DNA of 64,000 nt from Dichetophora obliterata. Its lineage: Eukaryota; Arthropoda; Insecta; Diptera; Sciomyzidae. The stretch covers positions 33,115,819 to 33,179,818 of the forward strand of contig OY986439.1 of NCBI GenBank assembly GCA_963920525.1, written 5' to 3'. Within the stretch, counting starts at the first letter, position 1; every line of letters begins with the position of its first letter. Under the pieces are notes generated by a model. It had not been told where the DNA came from and did not search any database. It worked only from the letters and a program-made list of their open reading frames with translations. Positions 11,672 to 23,700 of the stretch are shown here, in pieces. Position numbers and translations under genes: made by a program.

Positions 11672-11740
11672 TACTAAAATAATTTTAAAACAATAGACAA
11701 TTACAATCGTTAATGACTCTTTATGATTGAAGTATAAATT

Positions 11741-14700
11741 TTAAGCATTGCCCACAGCGGAAATTATTTTTTTATAAATTTCCACACCCCTTAAATAAGT
11801 GTCTGCTTTGAGAAATTCATCATGATCATGTAGCAGTACTGGTGTGTTGTTCATTGGTGAAAATCCAATGGCAGGGATTCCCGTTGCACGTACATAACGG
11901 CTGTCAGTTCCACCGGGGAAAACTTGAACGCGTGTTTTCAGATCCCTATAAAAATATTTAAAAAACAATCATACAACAAATGTTCAAATTGTTTAAAAGT
12001 AGTTTTAATTACAAATCATCAATGGCTTTCTTAAATGCCATCCAATATATATTCGAGGCATCAATTCTACTGGCAGGTACTTTTGGCTGCTTTTGCTCAA
12101 AATCCAATTCAATATCGCCACCAGCTTCAACGCACCATTTACGAACCTGCATTTTTTAAAGAAATATGTGTTTTTAGAAAACAAAATTATTTTTCTTAAG
12201 CATTACTTAAGTGCGTTTGGCACATACCTGCTTTTCAAAATCATCATGATTGACCGTAATCGCTAAACGTATATCAAAACAGGCTTCCATAAGTGGGGGT
12301 ACAACATTGCTCTGAACGCCACCTTTCAGCTTTGTTAGATTGACTGTGGTTACATCTCCAATCAGCAGATTACTATCATTGACCAGACGTTGGGCTTCTT
12401 GTGCCCTAAACACCATCATTTTGTTCATCAAATAATGAAGTTTTTGACCAGCAGTGTTCTTTAGTAATAACGAACCATGGCCAGCGGTTCCGGTTATTTT
12501 AAAATTTATTTCTGAAACCATTTAAAAAAATAGATCTGTAATGGACTCCATATTTGCCATGGGTTAGTTGTTCGTACGCCAAATACTGCGCTCTGCATAG
12601 AAGATTGGGTATGTCTCATTTGGTCCAGCTATGCCTTCATCAAGCGAAAAGCCAATATTTAAGTTTTTGAATTCATTTGATGTTACAAAATCCTCCATGC
12701 CACCGTCATGGCCACCGATCTCTTCATCTAAAGTTTTATAAGAATTTAAGCTGATACAATTGTAAAAAATAGTAAGGACATAAAATATCTCTAACGCTTT
12801 GTTAAAATAAAAATTTGTTAAACTGAAATTGGAGAACCATGACAGATAGCCCATTTCTGTTCTGCAAAATGCTATAATGAAAAACTTGTATCTTCTTTTT
12901 CAGGTTATCACTTCGTGATTGTAACAACAATTTACATTCCTTATTAGTGTGCTTTAGGAAAATAAATCGCAAACACAGTGATGAAAAACAATTATAACAT
13001 GATAAACGTCAAACTTTTTCATTTCATCACTTCACGCTACTTTAAATGATCCTACGACACATAATTCATGTTATGAAAATTGTCTTAACATAAACATTGC
13101 AGGTGGAGACCACTTTTGATCATGTTCTGAAATAAATGTCTTGCGATATCTTTTAACATTCATGCTAAGCAACGAGCTGTCATTTTTCGCCTCTTCTTTC
13201 ATTTCATTTCAATATGGAATATTATGACAAAGGCTATTTACAGTTTGAATACGCTGGTCTGATATTTGTACGATTTGTTATTTGTACGCTAATTTACGAA
13301 AGCGTATTTTGCTTTGTTGTTGTTTAGCATCATAGAAATAAAATAGGGGTATTCACGATTCAGTGCACTTGCCTGTGCAGTTGAGGACTTGAGGACTTGT
13401 GCAGTTGTGCAGTTAGGTTTTCGTGAACACACCACTATCACTATTTCAAAGCTGTCAACATTTTTCAATGCACACAAGTGCGCAGCTGCTCAAGTCCTCA
13501 AATTTAAGGCAATAGTAGAAATGCACTTGTGCAGATTTTTGACGTACGTACATTTTGTTTTTGTAAAGTGCACAAGTCCTCAAGTCCTCAACTGTACAGG
13601 CAAGTGCACTGAATCGTGAATACTCCTAATATATTTCTTCTTCGTTTTGCATGCAAACGAAAATACGCGAACACGCGTAAATTGAAAGGGCTTACACATC
13701 AGCGAGCAGGTTCGTCGAGCGGCGGCCATGTTCGAGCCAGTTCGCTAGTTAAGAAGCTAGTTCGACAGTTCGTCGAACCTGTTGGCTCGTTGGCAAAAAG
13801 TTTGGATTTTCTCCAACTCTTGTTCGACGAACGTGTTCTATAATTTGAACGTAAGCATCTTACCTAATGAAATTCTTTATGTAAGAGCTTAAATAATGAA
13901 ATCACACGAGTTTTCTTCATTGTTCATGTCGCTGCGTTATCAATGGCCCATTATCATAGTCAAAATAAAGTCGACTTTAAATTTAGTGTAAGCATTTTTG
14001 ACAGTTTTTCAATATAATATGTTGTCAAAAAGCTTGCATTAAATTTAAAGTCGAGTTTATTTTGACTATGATAATATGCCAATATCTATAACAAAATTAT
14101 GACGAAAAACAAGAAAAAATTGCATTCTCGACGAACATGTTCGTTCAATTTGAACGCTAGATTTTCCCAACAGGTTCGCCCCGCCATTTTGTTCGACGAA
14201 CAAGTTCGCTAAAGTGTAAGCCCTTTAAAGAAGCTCTTGAACGCAGTGATGTGATTTGGTGGGATTTCGCCCTTTTTGTGGGATTTTTAAACCATGCGTT
14301 TGAGTATTTTGGCGGAATTTTTTACTGAGTCAAGATTTTGAAAGATTGTGTTTCGGTGAGTTTTCGCTGTAATTAATTGATTTAAGAAAATTCTCAATAA
14401 ATTTGAATTAAATTGGTTTGATACCTGATTTCTACCTGATTTTGGATTCAAACTTTATTCAGCCTTTTTCATCACTCAGCTTGAATACATACAATATTAT
14501 TATTTGTATTGTACTAAAGTGCCTTGAAGCAAAATTTCTATTTGTACCCCCTTAAAAGAACCATGGTCTATTTTAGGATATTTCCAAAATATTTTGGACT
14601 GTACGATAATCGTCAGTGAGCTAAAATTTTTTGCAAAAACCTCAAAAAATCATGTTTTTCGTTTGGTGTAATAGTTGTAAGAAATAAACTGTCAGAAATA

Positions 14701-17700
14701 AGAGGCCAGAAAAAGCTTTTCCAATTTTTGCAATCGGATTAAAGATAATGCTATTTTTCGTGCATATTTTTGATATATATTTTATTTGGTTTCCATAAAA
14801 AAACTTTGAAAATTTAAATAGAATCATTACTTTTATTTTTTTATTTCTTACAATGTTTTTTTAGGAGATGTTTATTTTATAATTAATATTTTAGCTGTAA
14901 TATGTATCAATTTAAGCAATTCTGACCAGAAAGCAATGCAAGCACTCAAAATGTTTTCAACGATATTTTGAAAGTGAGGATCGCATTAGAAATATAGTAA
15001 TTATTTTAATTGAATTTTAATGAAAATAACTTGAACAAAAAAATTCAAAAAATGCACGAAAAACAGCATTGTCTTTAATCCGACTGCAAAAACTGAAAGT
15101 TGTTTGATGCAGATTGGAATAGCTTTTTCCAGCCTTTAATCTCTGGCAGTTTATTCTTGCTCCAACTATTACAGCAGCCAATATATTTACGAAAAACATA
15201 ATTTTTGTAGTTTTTTGCAAAAAGTTTTAGTTCACTGACGGCTTTCGTAACAGCCAAAATATTTTGGAAGTCATTATCAACTATGATCAAGGTTAATTTT
15301 TAGAGGGTACAAATGGAACCCTCAATGAGGGGTACAATTTTTGATCTCAATGATTTTTTAAGAAATAAATAAGAGTTTTATTTCACCACATTTTTATTAA
15401 ATAATCATACACTCAAAAAATACTGTAGTAAAATTTACTGCACTATGTGTATTTACTTCGTATATATGTAGTTTTATTTATTTTTAAATACATACATATG
15501 TAGTTATTCAATATATTTTTACTGAATTGACATTTAAATAATTAATACTACACGAAGTAGTAACATGTAGTAAGTAGTTGTTTACATACATTTATTTAAT
15601 AAAGGGCTGCACAAATGTATTTGATTCTTTGATTCCATCAAGTACTTTTAGTTACGCACATCGCTTTTAGCAGAATTAAGCAAAGAAATAGCGTAAAAGC
15701 GTTGCTAGTTGCTCAGAGAAAAAGTAATGTTTCAACTCTCTCTCGTGTCAAATGCATACGCAACTTGCTCTCATCAATTACAGTAATTATCGGTAGCTAT
15801 CACGGCAAATGAAAAAAAAAACTGTATAGTTCTACCTTCTACTGCAAATACTTGCGTATGCTGAAAGCAGAAATCATTATCAGTTGCTAATGAAAGCATG
15901 AGTAAAGTAAAAATAAAGTAAAAGTTAAATTAAAAAAAAAATGGAAACTGATGAAGGAAGTAAATATTGAATAATTGTTTTATTTTAATTTTTTAATGCT
16001 TAAATGTTTACATCCAACAAACAGTGATTCTTTTTCTTTAATTGACCGTATTAATAGCGGTTTTAATAACGCCGCTATAAAAGTAAAAATTGTGAGCGGC
16101 GATTTCAAACTTATAATTTTTTTTTTAACTAAAATTATGTTTTTACGTTCAAACATTAATAACTAATAAATAAATACTACCACACATAAAGTTTAATTTT
16201 TTGAATTTTTTTTTGGGTTTTCGTTATCTCTATCTGAATGGTTTTTTGTTTTTAATAAAATATACATTTAAATTAAAGTAAATTCATCTTCTAAATTACT
16301 AAAATTATGTATCAAGTATTTCAAGTACTTGCCAACTTGTACTCCTCTTGCAAGTTATTTTTATGTGCATAACTAGTACGCGATAGACAATTTATTATTT
16401 GTTTTGCTTTCAACCGGTTTTCCACTTACGCACACTACCTACAATTTTCACTCACGCCAACGCTATCCTCAAATGAGAGTGAGAGAACGAAAGTAATTGC
16501 AATCCCCACAAATGTTTTGTACAGCGATTCAAATGTAATTGTGCAGCCCTTTATTATTTAAATAAACAATATCTACATTAAAATAAATTGCATAATATGT
16601 ATTTGATAGCAATTGTATTTATTTCAACTAAAATAATTATAAAAGGTTCGTGATGAAGAACTGTGGTAAGTATACTTCTTAAATTGTATATTTTTTAATA
16701 CAAAAATTCTTTTATTTTCGTATAATAAAAACAATCTTTCTACTGTGGCAGAAAACGTTTTGCATTTTTTTTTTACTAATAAATGAAAAACATTTAACTT
16801 AAATGCAAATGTATTTATTTTCTGTAGTTAAAAAATATGTAGTAAAAGTAAATAATTGAAATTAGTAAAAATAATTAAATTTTTATTTGGACGGTGAGTT
16901 ACTATTTAACATTTGTTTTAAATACATTTTTATTTATTTTTACTACAGAATTTTTTTTGGTGTGCATATAAAGAAAAAAATATATTTCTTTTTCTTATTT
17001 TGACATTAAAATTGAAGGAATTTTTTCACGGGATTTCGGAATATTTTGGAAGAGATAAAGTGAGTAAAAAAAGGGATTATTACACATGCATTTGGGATGT
17101 TTGACAAAATCAAAATCACATTACTGATTGGACGTGTTTTTTGCACCTCGTATTTTTACATAGAAATAAAATATAAGGAAGTGGTGTTACCCTCACATAC
17201 AGTGTATGTGTACTGCGGTATGTTTCGTGAATTGACACTTAGTTTTGACGAATAGTTTTTTGACATTTGGATCGTTCTGTCAGTCGAAGTACTAGATAAA
17301 AAAATTACTTATATTAAATGCTTAATTAAAAGCTATTTTTATTGATAATTTCAGTGACATTAGTAAAGTTTATGATATAAACAACTATACAAACATGCGT
17401 TGTGCTGTAAAAAACTGTTCAAGTAGTCAAAACTTGAAGAATAATGTGGTTTCCTTCCATAAGTAAGTATATGAACACCAGTTGGATTTTTTAAACGGAA
17501 CAACGGTTTTTATAATTTATTGTGTTTAAAAAAGTTATTTAAAGTGAAAATTTGTGCATTTCTAATTGAAAATAAGTGAAAAACAGCAAATTGGAGTACG
17601 TTGTTTCCGCGCCAATTTTAAGGGATTGAAATGTCAAAGTGTTTCAGGGGCGTATTCAATTTACATATTTCCACACATTTAAAGGCGCTCGTGTTTTCAG

Positions 17701-20700
17701 TGAAAAAATTTTGGTCACAAGTGCAGTTTATGGCCCACGCGTTAATAATTTTTTTCTAATTTTTATTAAAGATTATTTATTTTATTAAATTTTTATTAAA
17801 GTAAACATTTTTTACTTTACTAATATTTTTGTTTTCTCTCGGGTGAAATAGGCCTACTGGGGAACCGAACACCCAAAGAAATCGGTAACGCACCAAATTG
17901 TATACCTCAAGGGTGGTGTGGAAATACAATCTTTTATTGCTATTGGATAAGAACAAACAAAATAGCGAAAACTTTAAGCCTAAATCTGTAAATATGTTAT
18001 TATAATCAGAAACCTTTTGGGCCTTTTTTTTGTAATGCAACCTAATGCGACCGTGTTTGAATGTTCATGTATTTGTGCGAACCAACACCAATATGGAAAA
18101 TGCCGCACTTTTGTGATACTACACCACTTCCTTATATTTTACTTCTTTGTATTTTTATGCTCTGTCTACGGCCGCCATATTACACACATCACATGGTTGC
18201 AAAAATTTTGCTCACAAATACTATTTGTTGAATGTACGCTTAAACTGTGAATAGCCTTATAGAATGCCCACGTATAAAATTTTGGTTAACATATTCATGC
18301 TAACACGGGGGTTACACGAGACAGTACACGAGGTAAAATAACGCAACACATTCACAAATTTTTACTCACACACACTCATTTTTGCAGCAGTCTGCTACTG
18401 TCTGCTCTACTGTCTTCACTTTTTTGTAGACAGTTGGCGGGACAGTATCTAGGACAGTAGAATGATATTTAGCATATCAAATGATAGAAGATGATATAAT
18501 TTAAAAGAATTAATTGGAAATTTGCAATAATTTGGCGTGCTCGTAGTTTTAACAAAAATTTCTTCATAAAATATAAATTTTTTTACAATTTTCTCTACTG
18601 TCTTGCCAACTGTTTTACCAATTGTCTGGACTCTTATTCACAGATACGAAGTTTGACAACTAATACGTATTTTTCACTGTCTTAACAGTACTGTCTCGTG
18701 TAACCCCCGTGTAAGAAATTGAATTGGACAGTTATTTTAACAAGATTTAATTCCCGTATTGACGGCATGTAAACAAAACCTTAAATGAATTAATATTTAC
18801 CTGGTACAAACGTTACATGAATCGTTCGCTTTAACGCCTGAACACCGTTTCTTTTAAGAGCTCGAATAGCAGCCAAATACTGCATGCCTACACATTTCAT
18901 ATCTTGTGAGCCGCGTGCAAAAATACGTCCTTCTTCATCTATATCAGCGGAAAATGGTGGATGTGTCCATTTTTCGGGAAATACGGGTACTACATCCATG
19001 TGCGAATTGAGTATTATCGTTGGCAATTCGGGTTGCGTTCCAATCCAAGTAATGACAACAACTGGTTTTTTTGTTGTAACCGGATGATAAACCTTGATTG
19101 GCAGACCCAGGTAATCAGCTTGTTTTTTTAAAAACACAACGCATGGTTCTAAATATCGAAAAGTTATTAAGTGGATTAGTTAGTATCTCAGAGATTTCTT
19201 GATACATACATATCCATTTAAAAGAGAAAAGAAAATGTCAATGTCTTGAAAGATTTAATGTGAATTCGTTAAAGACCATTAAATTTAATTGCATCTACGA
19301 CACTGACCATTTTTTTGAATACACAGATATGTTTCAAGCAAATAATATCTTTGTACTTAAAGACTAAAAACATAATTTGGGTTATTGCATATACATTGTT
19401 ATTCACTTATTTGAAACGTTAGCACTGATAAAAATTTAATGATGTTAGTTTTAAAGAATCAGCACGAAATGTTTTTTTTTCCTAATAATTTTTTCAGCAA
19501 CATTCAAACACATAAATCCACAAACACATTTCGCCAAAGAACAGCTCCGAAATAAACACAGTTGGCTGTTTCCTTAAGGATTCATGGAGAATTCATGTAC
19601 GAAAATTCCCAATCGCCGACGTAACTTGCGGAGTCGCTCATACAAATCGTGCAGGAAAATTTATTACAAGTGTCCAAATTTTCGCCGACGAAACTTTGAA
19701 AGAAAAATGCAAGAAATTTCGTTAGCAAGAGTGAAATATGTAATATATATCCCCAAGAAAATAATACGGATATTCAAAGTAAATTTCGGCAACAAAATAA
19801 AATCAGAAATATGAAAGAAATTTCTGCAACGAAAAGATGAAGAAAATTTCGTCCATGAAAGCAAGATGAAGTTTCTTTTGTTTTTATAATTTTTATCATA
19901 AACCTTTTATTTACCACCATTTTATTATAAACTAGTATCGCCTGTGGCTGAAATTCGACCAACCTTCTGAAATTTCAATCGTTTTTTTTCTAGTTATGAG
20001 GCATGACCTTGCTTTAAAAAAATCTTAAGTTTCAAGAGAAAGAAACAGTTTTCGAGATATCGTCATAACTTTTATATCAAAATTTTTCAGAATTTGCTAT
20101 TTGTAAAATAAAAAATGTACCATAAAAAATGCTTATTGTAGGGTATCCGTAAGAGATAGTGTAAAATGTTTTTCCTACATTGTATTAATTTCTAAAATTT
20201 TGATATCTTCCATTTCTTATAGTTTAGGTTTTTCTTCAGAAATATGCTCATATTTCAGGTCAAAGGTCACATAACTATTCGGTGAACTACTTCTCCCTAC
20301 CCTAATTTATTTAAAAAATTATCAAAATCGGTTCAGAAAAACGGAAGAACTGTTTCTCCTACGCCTATTTTTAACCGACTTCAAAAAGGAGTCGATAACT
20401 TCTAAAGTACTTGCCCGATTGCCACAAGTTTTTGTCAATAGATAGAGATATCAGACGCGGAGGTGCCCGTCTAAAAAAGTGGGCGGTATTCGACTCAAGG
20501 GCGTGGCGAATATAAGGAACACTTTGTATATCGAATAACTTTAACACTAGGTACTGAAATTTAGTACAAGGGTTGGCACAATTATTAAAAGTTATGTATA
20601 AAAAGGTGGACTTTAGTCGATAAAGGGCGTGGCAAGATAATAAAAACGCTGTAACTCGAAAAATATTGACACTAGGGTACTGAAATTAGGTACAGGCGTA

Positions 20701-23700
20701 GGTATAACTATAAAAATTTACTGTGAAGAAAGTGGGCGTTATTGGACAAAAGGGCATGGCAATATAAGAAAAATACTGTTTTTCAGTTAATTTTGACACT
20801 AAGGTACGAAAATTCGTTACAAAAATGGGAAAACTGTTATCATAATCTCTAAAAAGGAAGAAATAAAAACTTTTTAACAAAAGAAAAAAACCAACTTTAA
20901 AACCACTACAAAGTAAAAAATAATTTTAAATTACTTTTCACATTAATTCTTGGTCAAGTTGGTTAATTTATTTATATATATTATTAAAATGAAAATCTTA
21001 TTACTATGTATAAATTTTTTTCTATTTTTCATTATTATCATAAATAAATTATTTTTTCCATGAATATAAAACCTTTAAAGTCGGCGCTTATATAATCAGA
21101 CTTTTATAAAATAAACGATCCGGCTTTAAAGGTTTTATATTCATGAAAAAACTAATTTATTTATGATAATAATAAAAAATAGAAAAAATTTATAGTAATA
21201 AGATTTCTATTTTAATAATATATATAAATAAATTAAGCATTTGGCCAAGAATTAATGTGAAAAGTAATTTAAAATTATTTTTTACTTTGTAGTGGTTTTG
21301 AAGTTGGTTTTTTTTTTGTTAAAAAGTTTTTTTATATACATATAACGAATTGGCTTAAAACATAGATTTGTGTATATAACTTTGGAGTGGTTTGAAATAT
21401 TTGAAAAATTTTTCATAGAAATTATTTTTTAAGCTGTAGAACTTTTTAGAAAATATAAAAACAACATTTTGAAAACTGTAATTTTCATCAAAAAAATCAT
21501 AAGGGGTAGGTAGGTAGCTCATGATATTCGATAATAGAAACTGTTTTTTGCATTATGTGTCAAACTGAAGCAATTTTTGCTAATAAATGATATGTACTAT
21601 GAAAAAGTGTAAAAAAAGAAAATTTTATAATAAAATAAAATTACAAAAAAAAAACGTTTGGCCTATTTTTTGAGCAAAAACTGAATATTTTAGAGGTATT
21701 TTTAAAACCATATAAAACATTGAATTGGTAAGATAACGGTAAATCTTTTCTTATTCCTCCAAAGTCAATTAATTGATCTTCCAGCCAAAGAAAATTTGAT
21801 GAAAATCGATTGAAAACTTGAAATTTCAATAGATTTTTTCTCATTCTGAGGCGATGACCCTGCTTGAAGGAAATACGTTGTACTGATAAAATCTACATTT
21901 TTTGAGACATCTCAATAGTTTTGATGTCATTATAACAGTAATTTTTTTAAACATATTATCCGAGAAAAATATTAAAAAAAAATCTTTCTAAACCAACGAC
22001 GTTTTATACAAAAATACGTTGTACTGAAAACATCTATAGTTTCGAACTATCACAATAATTTTCATGTCAAAATAACGGAAAATTTTCTAATTTGCTATTG
22101 GTAAGAAATTTCACCATCACAATATATATTCACACTTTTAACATAAGAAAATGCTTATTGTAGGGTATCCGTAAGAGATGGCGCAAAATGTCGCAAGTAT
22201 TTTTTGCACACCTTATCAATGTCTAAAATTTTCTTTAACATTGTATTCTTCCATCTGTTACAGTTTAGTTTTTATTTAATAAATGCTCTTTTTACGCTCA
22301 TATTTTACGCACGCAGGTCCGAAGGTCACCAATCAAAAATGTAATCATACTGTGCACCCAGATTTTTCATTTGATACCTCATTTACTAGTCTACCTCTTC
22401 TTAGCTCTGAGATTCCTTATTAAAAATAATACACACTTTCGACGTCAATATTTCGGGTCAGAGGTCATAAATTTAAAATCTAAAATGATTCTGCACATAT
22501 ATAATACGATAATACGATATGTTTTACTACCGAAAGGCCATGTAATTTTCAGTTTGTTGCTGTAAATGAGTGTGATGTTGCTCGTTGCGTTAATAATATT
22601 AAATCAAATGCAGTGGGTGAAGATGGAATAGCTATTAAATTTATAAAAATAATTTTACCTTTCATCATAAGCCCTTTGACACACATAATGAATCACTGTT
22701 TCACAAGTTCTTGCTTCCCTGATGCGTGGAAAGCTGCTACAATCATTCCTATAGCTAAAAAACCCAATGCCTGTGAACCGTGTGATTTTCGTCCGGTAAG
22801 TCTTTTACCAGCTTTATCAAAAGTATGTGAGTCTCTCATGGCTGTACAAATCTCCGAACACATTAGAAAATTTAACCTTATGTCACCACTTCAATCTGGT
22901 TTTCGACCTGGCCACAGCTGCTCTACAGCTATTGTGAAGATCCTAGATGACATAAGATTATCATATGATATGGGGCATATAAGCTTGCTTTGCATGTTGG
23001 ACTTTTCAAAAGCATTTGACTCTGTTGACCATTTATTACTATTTCAAAAACTAGAACTTAATTTTGGGTTTTCTATTACTGCGGTCCGTGTGTTATATAA
23101 TTACTTAGTTGGAAGGTCTCAAAGAGTAAGGGTGGGAAATAGTCTGTCTGCTTTTAACAATTAATCCTGTGGAGTTCCTCAAGGCTCGGTACTTGGTCCG
23201 CTTTTATTTGCAATTTTTCTTAATGATATTTTCAGCAAATGCCGTCATGTAACCATGCATGCATATGCTGATGATCTTCAGCTGTACTTGTCCAAACCAA
23301 TTAATCTTGTTAATGATTTATGTATTGAGGTAGATGAAGACATGAGTAAAATAGTAGATTGGGCTAAAGCTAATAAGCTTAATCTTAACCCTCTTAAATC
23401 ATTTGTTCTGCCGATTTTTAAGTCTAGATACTCTTTTTCTGATATACCAGCCATTTTTCTGAATGGAGTCGACTTGAAATTTATAGGTAAAGTTAAAAAT
23501 CTCGGTTACTATATTAACTCCTCACTTTCCTGTGAAGATCATATAAACTCTGTTGTTTGTAAAGTTTACTATATCCTACGGAACCTGAGGAGAACTGCAT
23601 CATTTGTGCCTGTTGAGACTAGAAGGAAGCTAGTGGTTCAACTCATAATGCCAATAATTTTCTACTCAGAAGTTGTATACAGTAAGCTTGATTCGAGGTC

